Source: Phytohabitans maris
GTDB taxonomy: Bacteria > Actinomycetota > Actinomycetes > Mycobacteriales > Micromonosporaceae
NCBI RefSeq assembly: GCF_031085175.1
Contig: NZ_JAVHUY010000022.1
Span: 84,206 to 148,205 of the forward strand
DNA length: 64,000 nucleotides
Direction of reading: 5' to 3'
Shown: one piece after another, positions 8,526 through 16,818 of the stretch
Layout of the letters: the number at the start of each line of letters is the position of its first letter
Numbering within the stretch: the first letter of the stretch is position 1
The notes under the pieces: generated by a model
The model's database searches: none
What the model was told of the DNA's origin: nothing
Seen by the model: the letters and a program-made list of their open reading frames with translations, nothing else
Position numbers and translations under genes: made by a program

Positions 8526-8672
8526 TCGGGTTCTCCGACTACGGTCAGGCGACCAGCGCTTCCGGGACGCCGCACCCCCTTGACGTAGGGGCAGCGTGAC
8601 GTCAGTCTCATATTGGTTAGTCATGTAAAGGATCCCCCCAGAGGCCCCCACGCCTCGTCGAGGAGGTCGGCA

Positions 8673-9536
8673 GTGATCTCACTGGCCATTACCGCGCTGT
8701 CCACGACAGCGGTGCTGGTTCCCCTGGTGATCTCGGTGAGCCTGCTCTTCCGGGTCAGCGGAGTGGTGAACTTCGGTACCGGCGGGTTCTGCGTCTTCGC
8801 CGGCGCCGCCTGTGCCACCTGGAGCGCGTCGAACGCGTTCACCGGCGTGGTGTTGACGCTGCTGGCGGGCGCCGTCCTCGGCGGGCTCTGCTACCTGGTC
8901 GCCATCTACCCCGCGCAGCGCCAGGGAGTGCCGGCGATCGGCCTCACCCTCGCCACCCTCGGCGTCGGCCTGCTGCTCACCTTCCTGACGCGCACCTGGT
9001 TCGGCGGTGAGCCCTCGATCGTGCAGCCCTGGCTCTCCGGATCGGTGACGATCGGGGACTACCAGACGGCGCGGCAGCGGCTGCTGGTCATCGTCCTCGC
9101 GGCGCTGCTGGTGGGCCTGCTCTACCTGCTGTTCGACCGCACGCTGATCGGCCGCGCGCTGACCGCCGTCGCCCACGACCCCGAACTGGCGAGCATGTAC
9201 GGCATCCGCGCCCGGCGGTTCGAGATCCTCGCCTGGGTCGTGTCCGGCGTGTGCGTGATCATCGGCGGGATGTTCCAGGCCACGCTGGCCAGCGTCTCCG
9301 TGGACGTCGCGCCGACGCTGCTGGTCTACGCGCTGGTCGGGGCGGTGATCGGCGGACTGGGCAGCCTGTTCGGCGCCGTCGGCGGCGCGCTGATCGCGGG
9401 GATCGGCATGACCCTGACCGACGAGTACATCCAGACCGGTTACCACCTGACGGCGCTGTTCGTGATCTTGTCCCTTGTCCTCGTGGTGCGGCCGCAAGGC
9501 CTCTTCACCTTCCGCGGAACGGCGGAGCGGGTATGA
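8673..9536 (+). CDS. Branched-chain amino acid-type ABC transporter permease (LivH-like)
   Basis: A 287-residue integral membrane protein of the LivH/BraD family, about eight hydrophobic segments, beginning inside the first span. GTG 8673 is chosen because a perfect AGGAGG site is 6 nt upstream; an in-frame start 60 bp earlier lacks one. Typical family segments are NFGTGGFCVFAGA (near residue 40) and the cytoplasmic EAA-like loop ALTAVAHDPELASMYGIRARR. In this island the transporter probably imports a carboxylic acid rather than amino acids (inference). It is first of the liv block, followed by the LivM-LivG fusion and LivF; the binding protein is 7 kb away. Confidence 0.9.
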   Translation: MISLAITALSTTAVLVPLVISVSLLFRVSGVVNFGTGGFCVFAGAACATWSASNAFTGVVLTLLAGAVLGGLCYLVAIYPAQRQGVPAIGLTLATLGVGLLLTFLTRTWFGGEPSIVQPWLSGSVTIGDYQTARQRLLVIVLAALLVGLLYLLFDRTLIGRALTAVAHDPELASMYGIRARRFEILAWVVSGVCVIIGGMFQATLASVSVDVAPTLLVYALVGAVIGGLGSLFGAVGGALIAGIGMTLTDEYIQTGYHLTALFVILSLVLVVRPQGLFTFRGTAERV

Positions 9537-9615
9537 GCGAGCGAAGCGAGCGAATCATCAGACAGAGCGCGTGCGGTGCCTCATGCCCGCCCGCAGCGAA
9601 GCGAGGACGGGCATG
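9534..9615 (+). repeat. Intergenic GAGCGAGCG-type repeat plus start-codon hairpin
   Basis: The gap between livH and livM-livG begins with GAGCGAGCGAAGCGAGCGA. It ends with an 8-bp perfect stem, CATGCCCG (9582-9589) pairing with CGGGCATG (9608-9615), whose right arm contains the ATG of the next gene. The element is short, GC-rich and internally repetitive. From memory, similar GAGCGAGCG units are dispersed in Micromonosporaceae genomes. It may modulate expression of the downstream gene. Confidence 0.5.
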
Positions 9616-11487
9616 AGCTCTACTGTCAACGAGTCCAAAGCCGATCTGGCGCCACTGCGCACGGTCAAGCGCGGCGGCGGGCGGGCGGGCGTCCCGCGCT
9701 CGTGGCCGCACGTCGTCGGTCCGCCGTTGATCCTGGTCGCGGCCGGGCTGGCCACCTCGGGCAACGAGTACTACCTGCACCTCGCCACCGCGGCCGCCAT
9801 CGCCTACGTCCTCACCGCGAGCTTCAACCTGATCTACGGGTACGGCGGCATCTTCAACCTGTCGATCATCATCACCTACGGGCTCGGGGCCTTCACCAGC
9901 GTCTGGCTCGAGGTCCGGTTCGACATGTCGTTCTGGCTGGCCACCGTCCTCGCACTGCTGGTGACCGCCGCGCTGTCCGTCCTCATCGCACTGCCGAGCA
10001 GCACGCTCAACGAGCTGTTCCTGGCGATCCAGACGCTCGCCTTCGCCCTCGCGCTGGCCGAGGTCCTGAGCAACTGGGACGAGTTCACCGGCGGGACGGT
10101 CGGCATCTACCTGATCCCGTCCCCCTCCTTCTTCGGCACCGACCTCATCGGCGGCCTGCCGGCGTTCTACTGGCTCACCGCCGTGGCGGTCGGTCTCGTC
10201 GCCGAGCTGATGCGGCGCATCCACCGCTCGGGAGTGGGCCGGCGGCTGGTCGCGCTGCGCGAGGGCCCGCGCGTGCTGGCCTCGGTGGGCGTCTCGCCCG
10301 CTTCGACCCGGCTGCTGGCCTTCGGCCTCTCCGGCGCGATGGCCGGCCTCGCCGGGGTACTGTTCGCGCACTTCCAGCTGGTCATCGAGCTGGAGACGTT
10401 CAACTTCAACCGCCTCGCCGCGCTGCTGCTGGCGACGATCCTGGGCGGCGCCGGCTATCTCTACGGGCCGCTGTTCGGCGTGCTGGCGCTGATGGTCATG
10501 GACGAGCTGTCGCTGGCCACCAGCCAGGCACAGGACCTCATCTACGGCGTCGGCGTGCTGGTGCTGGTGCTGGCGACCCGCGGCGGGATCGCCGGAGCGA
10601 TCGAACGCCTGGTGCGGCGGCTCACCGGACGGCGCCGCCGCCCCGAGCCCGAGCTGACCGCCGACGGCCACCCGGCCACGCCCATCCGCGCGGCCGCCCG
10701 GGACGCCGCACCACCCGGCGGCCCACCCCGCGAGCTGGAGGTACGCGACCTGCGCGTGGCGTTCGGGGGCACGGTGGCCGTCGACGACGTCAGCATCGCG
10801 GTGCGCACGGGTGACGTCGTCGGGTTGATCGGACCCAACGGCGCGGGCAAGACCACCCTGCTCAACGCCATCACCGGCGACGTCCGGGTGGCCGGTGGCA
10901 GCCTCACGCTCGACGGTGGGAGCCTGCTCGGGATGCGGCAGCAGGACGTCGTCCGGCGCGGCGTGGGCCGGACGTTCCAGAGTCCCAAGGTCATTCCTGA
11001 GCTCACCCTGCTGGAAAACCTCATGATCGCCGGTGATGCGCGCGGCGGGGCCGGATGGGTGCGCCAGGTCGCCAACTCGCCCAGAAGCCGCCGGATCGAG
11101 CGGGAGACGCGCGAGCGCGCGCTCGGCCTGCTCGCCGACTTCTCGCTGTCGAGCCGGGCCCACCACCGCGCGGCCGACCAGCCGTACGGCGTGCTGCGGC
11201 TCGTCGAGGTGGCCCGCAACCTGATGCTCGATCCCGCCTTCATCCTCCTCGACGAGCCCGGCGCCGGCCTGACCGAGTTCGAGCGTGAGGAGATCGCCGC
11301 GACGATCCGGTCGCTCAGCGAGCGGCAGATCGGTGTGGTGCTGGTCGACCACAACATGCTTCTGATCACCTCGGCCTGCGACCGCGTCTACGTGCTCGAC
11401 GCCGGCAGGGTCATCGCGGAGGGGCCGCCCGCCGAGGTGTTCGCCCGGTCCGCTGTCCGCGCCGCCTACCTCGGAGCCGTCGAATGA
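9613..11487 (+). CDS. Fused LivM permease - LivG ATPase of a Liv-type ABC importer
   Basis: A 624-residue fusion. Residues 1 to about 340 form a LivM-type permease with about nine to ten hydrophobic spans (NLIYGYGGIFNLSI, FGLSGAMAGLAGVLFAHF). Residues from about 375 form a LivG-type ATPase with Walker A GPNGAGKTTLL (about 406) and Walker B FILLDEPGAGLT. A Pro/Ala/Arg linker joins them. LivM and LivG are normally separate proteins. The ABC signature reads QPYGVLRLVEVARN rather than the usual AYG.QR.LEIAR, which is a divergent but possibly functional C-loop. ATG 9613 is chosen because upstream in-frame codons are made of intergenic repeat. It overlaps livF by 4 bp. Confidence 0.88.
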   Translation: MSSTVNESKADLAPLRTVKRGGGRAGVPRSWPHVVGPPLILVAAGLATSGNEYYLHLATAAAIAYVLTASFNLIYGYGGIFNLSIIITYGLGAFTSVWLEVRFDMSFWLATVLALLVTAALSVLIALPSSTLNELFLAIQTLAFALALAEVLSNWDEFTGGTVGIYLIPSPSFFGTDLIGGLPAFYWLTAVAVGLVAELMRRIHRSGVGRRLVALREGPRVLASVGVSPASTRLLAFGLSGAMAGLAGVLFAHFQLVIELETFNFNRLAALLLATILGGAGYLYGPLFGVLALMVMDELSLATSQAQDLIYGVGVLVLVLATRGGIAGAIERLVRRLTGRRRRPEPELTADGHPATPIRAAARDAAPPGGPPRELEVRDLRVAFGGTVAVDDVSIAVRTGDVVGLIGPNGAGKTTLLNAITGDVRVAGGSLTLDGGSLLGMRQQDVVRRGVGRTFQSPKVIPELTLLENLMIAGDARGGAGWVRQVANSPRSRRIERETRERALGLLADFSLSSRAHHRAADQPYGVLRLVEVARNLMLDPAFILLDEPGAGLTEFEREEIAATIRSLSERQIGVVLVDHNMLLITSACDRVYVLDAGRVIAEGPPAEVFARSAVRAAYLGAVE

Positions 11488-12206
11488 GTACCCCGCTTCT
11501 GGAGGCGCGCGACCTCTCCGTCTCGTACGGACGTCTCGAGCCCGTCCTGCGGCACGTCAGCCTGGCCCTGCGGCCGGGGGAGATCCTGGGTCTGGTCGGC
11601 ATGAACGGCGCGGGCAAGACCACGCTGATGCGTGCCCTCTCCGGAGGTCTGAAGGCGCGCTCCGGTGAGGTGCTCTTCCAGAGCGCGAGCATCCAGGGCC
11701 GTACGACCGCGACCCTCGCCCGCGCCGGCCTGGTCATCCTCCCGGAGGGGCATCGCGTGATCCGTCCCCTGACCGTCGACGAAAACCTCGAGCTCTCCAC
11801 CATGTCGCTGGGTCGGGGGCGGGTCAGGGCGAGGCTGAACGCCACCCGCGAGCTCGTCTACGGGCTGTTCCCCATCCTGCGGGAGCGCCGGCACCAGCTC
11901 GCCGGGCTGCTCTCCGGCGGCGAGCAGCAGATGCTCTCCCTGGCCCGGGCGATCGTGCAGGACCCCAAGGTGCTCCTGCTGGACGAGCCCTCTCTCGGCC
12001 TCGCCCCGATGGTCATCGACCGGATCTACGAGTCGCTCGGGTCGCTGCGGGACAAGGGAATCTCGATGCTCATCGTGGAGCAGAACAGCCAGCGGGTCGC
12101 GAAGACCTGCGACCGGCTGATCGTGCTCCGGGAAGGTGTGATCGCCGCCGAGGGAAGCCCGGACATGCTGGCCGGCGACCGGTTGCAGGCCGCGTACTTC
12201 GGTTGA
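11484..12206 (+). CDS. Liv-type ABC transporter ATPase (LivF-like)
   Basis: A 240-residue ABC ATPase. Walker A is GMNGAGKTTLM (about residue 39), the signature LSGGEQQMLSLARA (about 137), Walker B VLLLDEPSLGLAP (about 158), and the switch motif IVEQN follows. All are canonical, unlike the LivG half of the neighbouring fusion. The two would form the heterodimeric motor of the Liv importer. ATGA overlap with the fusion gene places it last in the operon. It is followed by a 710-bp gap containing a strong terminator-like hairpin. Confidence 0.92.
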   Translation: MSTPLLEARDLSVSYGRLEPVLRHVSLALRPGEILGLVGMNGAGKTTLMRALSGGLKARSGEVLFQSASIQGRTTATLARAGLVILPEGHRVIRPLTVDENLELSTMSLGRGRVRARLNATRELVYGLFPILRERRHQLAGLLSGGEQQMLSLARAIVQDPKVLLLDEPSLGLAPMVIDRIYESLGSLRDKGISMLIVEQNSQRVAKTCDRLIVLREGVIAAEGSPDMLAGDRLQAAYFG

Positions 12207-12255
12207 GGCGGCCGCCTTCACGGGCGCGAAAACCCAATTCCTCAGGGATTTTCGA

Positions 12256-12320
12256 GCTACCGCGACGCCCGTCGTGGTCCAGACCGTCGCTCCCGCGGCC
12301 TCACCGTCCGCCGCTGGTCA
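12256..12320 (-). repeat. Copy A of a dispersed ~63-bp intergenic repeat (inverted)
   Basis: On the minus strand this matches the copies at 12705-12820 and 24018-24080. Shared landmarks in order are GGTGAGGCCGCGGGA, then GACGGTC.GGACCAC, then CGTCGCGGTAGC. It lies 50 bp after livF. Confidence 0.7.
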
Positions 12321-12407
12321 CGCTCGTGAGCGCCAGACCGTCGACCGGCCCGGGCGCGCCGGGCGGCTGTCGAGATCGTGGTATCTAGTGCCCTTTCGGG
12401 GTCAGGG

Positions 12408-12459
12408 TGATCAAAGCTCCCTTCAAGTCGTTCTAGCGACTTGAAGGGAGCTTCGATCA
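12408..12459. terminator. Very strong hairpin, probable bidirectional terminator
   Basis: The arms 12408-12430 and 12437-12459 are complementary over 23 bp with a single G:T-type mismatch and a 6-nt TTCTAG loop. It lies between the convergent livF and SDR genes. The CGAGATCGTGGTA sequence just upstream (12371-12383) is shared with the hairpin at 7055. Confidence 0.75.
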
Positions 12460-12704
12460 CAGGCGGGGTGGACGCGCCGGACCCCGACTCCCTAGGGGTT
12501 TGGTCCAGATCGCGGGCTCACCCGTCCGCCGCGGTCACGCTTACTCCGTTCAGCCCCCAGACGGGATCCGGGCAGGGATGCGCGGCCCGCGCGGTGCCTG
12601 GGCCCGAAACGGGCCCGGCCCATCGGGCCTGGGCCCTGCGGATACATCGACCGTCGAGGGCAGGTGCCGCGCGTCCCGCTCGCCGCAGGCGCAGGGGTGA
12701 CGCG

Positions 12705-12820
12705 GCCAACCGCGGACGGTGAGGCCGCGGGAATGCACCCCAAGAAAACGCTCCGCTGCGCTCCACGTTTCCCCGGGGACCCCGCGCGACGGTCCGGACC
12801 ACGACGGACGTCGCGGTAGC
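12705..12820 (+). repeat. Copy B of the dispersed intergenic repeat, with a ~50-nt insert
   Basis: It starts GCCAACCGCGGACGGTGAGG and ends GGACGTCGCGGTAGC as in copy C. About 50 nt (AATGCACCCCAAGAAAACG onward) separate the two halves, so the copy is either interrupted or represents a longer form. Confidence 0.65.
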
Positions 12821-12916
12821 CCACTGTCCCGGGTTTTGATCATGGCGAAAGGTTTGCGTCCTGGCCGGGCGACGCGCGCCGTGGCCACCCTGATCCAACG
12901 GTCTCCAGCGGCTCCA

Positions 12917-13831
12917 TCAGGCCAGGCGGTCGCGCAGCTCCAGGAAGTCGCCGATCCGCATCGTGTCGCTCCCGGCGCCGAGCCGCGCCACCGCCGCGTC
13001 GAGGGAGTCGTGGTCCCAGTGGACGTCCCGCCGGATCTGGGTGAGCGGTCGCCACGACTCCATCCGCTTGACCGTGTTGCCGTGCACGACGAACACCTCG
13101 CCGCTGATCCGGCGGGCGCCCGGTCCGGCGAGGTAGACGATCCAGGGAACGATCCCCTCGGGGTCCCACTCGTCGACCTCGCCGGGGAGCGGGTCCATGT
13201 CCAGACCCACGCCCTCGGTCATCGGGGTCCGCGCCCGCGGGCAGATGGAGTTCGCCGTCACGCCATAGGCGGCGAGCTCGCGGGCGGCGACCTGGGTCAG
13301 CGCGATGATCCCGGCCTTGGCGGCCGAGTAGTTCGCCTGGCCGAAGGTGCCCCAGAGGCCGGCCTCCGACGACGTCGTGACGATCGCCGCGTCGACGGGG
13401 CTCCCGGTCTCGCGGGCCCGCTCGCGCCAGTGGACGGCGGCGAAGTGTATCGGGACGAAGTGCCCGTGCAGGTGCACGCGGACGACGTCGTCCCACTCCT
13501 TCAGGTCCATTTTGGCCAGTGTCCGGTCGCGGACGATACCGGCGTTGCACACCAGCACGTCCAGCGCGCCGGAGCGGGCCAGCGACTGCTCGATCAGCTC
13601 GCGCCCGCCGTCCCAGCTGGTGATGTCGGAGTGGTTCGCCTCGGCCGAGCCGCCCTCCGCCCGGATCTCGGCCACCACCCGGTCGGCGGTGCGCACGGTC
13701 GGGTCGCCGGGGGCGCGGCCGACGTCGTTGACCACGACGTGGGCCCCGGCCCGGGCGAGCGCCCGGGCCTCCGCGCGGCCGATGCCCTGGCCCGCTCCGG
13801 TGACGATGGCGACCTTGCCGGACAGTGTCAT
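12917..13831 (-). CDS. SDR-family oxidoreductase
   Basis: A 304-residue short-chain dehydrogenase. TGAGQGIGRA at about residues 12-21 binds the dinucleotide, CNAG (for NNAG) is near 97, and the catalytic YSAAK is near 168. ATG 13831 follows GAGGAGGG; the open frame upstream lies antisense within the acyl-CoA dehydrogenase gene and is excluded. It is longer than typical 250-residue SDRs and has a C-terminal extension after the VVHGNTV strand, a form common among 3-hydroxyacyl-CoA dehydrogenase-like SDRs in steroid and fatty-acid catabolism. It is transcribed with the upstream acyl-CoA dehydrogenase (49 bp apart). Confidence 0.88.
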   Translation of the reverse strand: MTLSGKVAIVTGAGQGIGRAEARALARAGAHVVVNDVGRAPGDPTVRTADRVVAEIRAEGGSAEANHSDITSWDGGRELIEQSLARSGALDVLVCNAGIVRDRTLAKMDLKEWDDVVRVHLHGHFVPIHFAAVHWRERARETGSPVDAAIVTTSSEAGLWGTFGQANYSAAKAGIIALTQVAARELAAYGVTANSICPRARTPMTEGVGLDMDPLPGEVDEWDPEGIVPWIVYLAGPGARRISGEVFVVHGNTVKRMESWRPLTQIRRDVHWDHDSLDAAVARLGAGSDTMRIGDFLELRDRLA

Positions 13832-13880
13832 GCGGGAACCCTCCTCGGGAGTCAGTTGCTGGAACGAGCGGGGGAGGCTG

Positions 13881-15041
13881 CTAGAACGAGCGGGGGAGGC
13901 CCTGCGCCTCCGCGACCATGTTGCGCGCCATCTCGCCGGTGATCGGCGCGATGCGGTACAGCCGGGAGTCGCGCCAGTAGCGCTGCATGTCGGTCTCCAT
14001 GGAGTAGCCCAGGCCGCCGAGCAGCTGGATGCCCCGGTCGGCGGCCTGGTTCGCGTACTCGGCCGACACGTAGTGGGCCAGGGTCGCCTCGACCCCGCAG
14101 GGCCGGTCCAGCGACTGCAGCCAGGCGGCCCGGCGCACCAGCAGCTCCGCCTGCTCACGCCAGGCGACCATGTCGGCGACGTAGTGCTGCAGCGCCTGGA
14201 ACTGGCCGATCGGCTTGCCGAACGCCTGGCGCTCCTTGACGTACTGCAGCGCGTCCTCCAGCACCGCGTCGAGAACGCCGAGCGCGGACGAGGCGGTGAT
14301 GATCCGTTCGTTGTTGAGCGTCGGCAGGAGCTGGTGCCAGCCTCGACCGCGCACCCCGATCAGCATCTCGTCGGGCACGACCACGTCGTCGAAGAAGACC
14401 TCGCAGGCCGCGAAGCTGCGCATGCCGAGCTTGGGGATGCGCCGGATGTCCAGTCCGGGCGTGGTCGTGGGGACCAGCACGGCGGTGAGCGCAGACCTGG
14501 ACCGGCCGACCTCGTGGTCCTTGGCGAGCACGACGAGGTAGTCGGAGGTGTTGGCGCCCGAGGACCACACCTTCTGGCCGTTGAGCCGCCAGCCACCGGG
14601 AACCTTGTCGATCCGGGAACGCATCGCGCCGAGCAGGTCGGTGCCCCCGCTCGGCTCGGTGATCGCGATGGAGAAGCGGATCTCACCCCGCGCCAGCCGG
14701 GGAAGGTACTCGGCTTTCTGCTCCGCCGTGCCGTACGTCGAGAGGGTCTTGCCGCCGGCGAACGACGAGACGCCCCAGACGCCGGAGAGCCCGCCGAGGT
14801 TTCTGGTCAGCTCCCTGGCGAGGATCGACTGGGTCACCACGTCGCCGCCCTCGCCGCCGTACTCCGGGTCGATCCCGATGCCGTGGAATCCGGCCTTGGC
14901 CATGTCGTTCCAGAGGTCGACGGGGAAGACGCCGTCGGCCGCCTCGATCGCCCGGCACCGCTCTTTGGGGTAGTTGTCGTCGACCCAGGACCGCACGAGG
15001 CGGGTGAAAGCGACCTGCTCGGTGTCGAGGTCGAAATCCAT
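13881..15041 (-). CDS. Acyl-CoA dehydrogenase family protein
   Basis: A 386-residue FAD-dependent acyl-CoA dehydrogenase. Visible are the N-terminal helical domain, the middle-domain motif AITEPSGGTDLLG (about 125-137), LNGQKVWSSGANTSDY and the C-terminal helical domain with QLLGGLGYSMETDMQRYWRD. The classic C-terminal catalytic Glu motif (EGT) is not evident: the region reads LYRIAPITGEM, so the base may lie elsewhere as in other ACAD branches. ATG 15041 follows a GGAG site. It is first of the minus-strand pair with the SDR and divergent from the acid:CoA ligase. A 22-bp-period direct repeat duplicates its last codons just downstream (13862-13900). Confidence 0.9.
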   Translation of the reverse strand: MDFDLDTEQVAFTRLVRSWVDDNYPKERCRAIEAADGVFPVDLWNDMAKAGFHGIGIDPEYGGEGGDVVTQSILARELTRNLGGLSGVWGVSSFAGGKTLSTYGTAEQKAEYLPRLARGEIRFSIAITEPSGGTDLLGAMRSRIDKVPGGWRLNGQKVWSSGANTSDYLVVLAKDHEVGRSRSALTAVLVPTTTPGLDIRRIPKLGMRSFAACEVFFDDVVVPDEMLIGVRGRGWHQLLPTLNNERIITASSALGVLDAVLEDALQYVKERQAFGKPIGQFQALQHYVADMVAWREQAELLVRRAAWLQSLDRPCGVEATLAHYVSAEYANQAADRGIQLLGGLGYSMETDMQRYWRDSRLYRIAPITGEMARNMVAEAQGLPRSF

Positions 15042-15162
15042 CTCGGCGCTCCCTGGGGCGGTCCGCACAGCTGGTGGTAACCCTTGCGAGGATTTCATTA
15101 ACCATGCAAACTATCAAGAGTTTGGCGGCGTCAAAGGCTTTCGCGCATCAGGGAGGACGGTC

Positions 15163-16818
15163 GTGACGACTGTGACCGAGGATGCTCGGGACGAGGCACG
15201 AGCCCAGCGTGAGGCGGCCTACGTCGATGCCGGTCTGTGGGACGACGAGCGGCTCGGTTGGCTCGTCTACCGGGTGGCGCGCGACTTTCCGGACCGCGAG
15301 TTCCTCTGCATCGACGAGCTTCGTCTCACCTACGGCGAGTTCACCTCCTGGGCCACGGCGATAGCCACGGACCTCGTCGCCAGGGGAGTGCGGCGGGGCG
15401 ACCGCGTGCTCGTCCAGCTCGCCAACCGCGTGGAGGCGTTGCTGGCACAGGTGGCCGCGTTCCGGATCGGTGCGGTCTCGGTGCCCGTGGTCCCGATCTA
15501 CCGTGAGCACGAGATGCGCCACATCGTCGCCGACTGCCGGCCGGCGGTGGTCATCGCCGGGCAGGACACCGCGACCCGGCGCCCCTGCGCGGAGTTCGAG
15601 CGGCACCTGGCCGGCGCCGGCCTCGACGGCACCGTCCGATACGTCGTCGGGGAGACGACCGTGCCCGGGTGGGCGCCGTTTCCGGCACGGCCGGACGGGC
15701 CGCGCGAGGAGGCCGGCCTCCCGGATCCGCTGGAGCCGGAGGCGTGCGCGCTCATCCTTTACACGTCGGGCACCACCTCGGCGCCGAAGGGCGTGATGCT
15801 GACCGGCCGGGCGTTCGTGGCCAACAACCGCAGCGTCGGCGCGCGGATGGCGTGGACCGAGGACGAGGTGTTCTTCTGCTGCGCGCCGCTGTCGCACCTG
15901 GCCGGCTTCGTCAGCGGCTTCGCCTGGCCGGTGAGCGTCGGCGCCCGTGTGGTGATCATGCCGAAGTGGGACGGCGACGCGGCCGCCCGCCTGATCGAGC
16001 GGGAGCGGGTCACGTTCACCACCGGCGCCGCGGTGTTCCTGCACGATCTGGTCCGCGGCTACCGCGACGGTCTGGGCGCGTCGCACCGCATCACCCGCTT
16101 CGTCAGCGGCGGCGCCGCGACACCGCCGGGCCTGATCCGGGAGGCGGACGCGCTCGGCGTGCACGCGATGCGGGGCTACGGCATGACCGAGACCGGCGGC
16201 GGGATCACCTTCCCCGGGCTCGACAGCGACCTCGAACGGCGGGCCGACTACGACGGGCGGCTCATCGACGGCACCGAGCTCGAGGCGGTCGACGCGTACC
16301 GGCGCCCGCTGCCGCCCGGCGCCGAGGGAGAGCTGCGCACCCGGGGGCCGCAGAGCCTCATCGGGTACACCGATCCGGCCCTCACCGCCGCGCAGGTGGA
16401 CGAGGACGGCTGGTTCTACACCGGCGACGTGGGCACGGTCGACGCCGAGGGCTGGCTGCGCGTCACCGGCCGGATCAAGGACATCATCAACCGGGGTGGG
16501 GAGAAGTTCTCGGCGCGCGACATCGAAGAGGCGATCGTCGCGCATCCCGACATCGACCGCGCGGCGGTGGTCGGCGTGCCCGACGAGCGCTTCGGCGAGG
16601 CCGTCGGGGCGTTCGTCACGCTGGCGCCCGGGGTCACCTGGACCGGGCCGGAGAGCGTGCTCCGGCACCTGGAGACGTCGCGGCTCACCAAGCAGAAGTT
16701 CCCCACCGAGTGGTACGTCCTCGACGAGCTCCCGGCGACCGCCTCCGGCAAGATCCAGAAGCATCTCCTCCTGGAGCGTCGTTCCGACCAGAAAGGGAAG
16801 TCCACGCGTGGCACGTGA
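15163..16818 (+). CDS. Class I adenylate-forming acid:CoA ligase
   Basis: A 551-residue ANL enzyme, the second in the island. Motifs are LYTSGTTSAPKG (about 196), GYGMTETGGG (about 340), TGDVGTVDAEGW, GRIKDIINRGGEKFS and the catalytic lysine in ASGKIQKHLL. The overall pattern (a long N-terminus of about 30 residues and the NRGGEKFS hinge) resembles cyclohexanecarboxylate/2-hydroxy acid-type ligases more than FadD. GTG 15163 follows GGAGG; longer in-frame starts run into the divergent promoter. Its stop overlaps the thiolase-like gene by 11 bp, and it leads a four-gene operon. Confidence 0.88.
   Translation: MTTVTEDARDEARAQREAAYVDAGLWDDERLGWLVYRVARDFPDREFLCIDELRLTYGEFTSWATAIATDLVARGVRRGDRVLVQLANRVEALLAQVAAFRIGAVSVPVVPIYREHEMRHIVADCRPAVVIAGQDTATRRPCAEFERHLAGAGLDGTVRYVVGETTVPGWAPFPARPDGPREEAGLPDPLEPEACALILYTSGTTSAPKGVMLTGRAFVANNRSVGARMAWTEDEVFFCCAPLSHLAGFVSGFAWPVSVGARVVIMPKWDGDAAARLIERERVTFTTGAAVFLHDLVRGYRDGLGASHRITRFVSGGAATPPGLIREADALGVHAMRGYGMTETGGGITFPGLDSDLERRADYDGRLIDGTELEAVDAYRRPLPPGAEGELRTRGPQSLIGYTDPALTAAQVDEDGWFYTGDVGTVDAEGWLRVTGRIKDIINRGGEKFSARDIEEAIVAHPDIDRAAVVGVPDERFGEAVGAFVTLAPGVTWTGPESVLRHLETSRLTKQKFPTEWYVLDELPATASGKIQKHLLLERRSDQKGKSTRGT

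Larger units (their letters stand above)
12207..12916. other. 710-bp intergenic region between convergent operons
   Basis: It contains two copies of the dispersed repeat (12256-12320 inverted and 12705-12820), the hairpin at 12408-12459, and otherwise GC-rich sequence. Open frames here run through the repeats on both strands, lack ribosome sites and are not believed to be genes. Confidence 0.6.

Noticed and set aside
12441..12898. Several overlapping small open frames on both strands in the 710-bp gap
   Set aside because: They coincide with dispersed repeat copies and a hairpin, have low-complexity Arg/Gly/Ala products and no ribosome sites.
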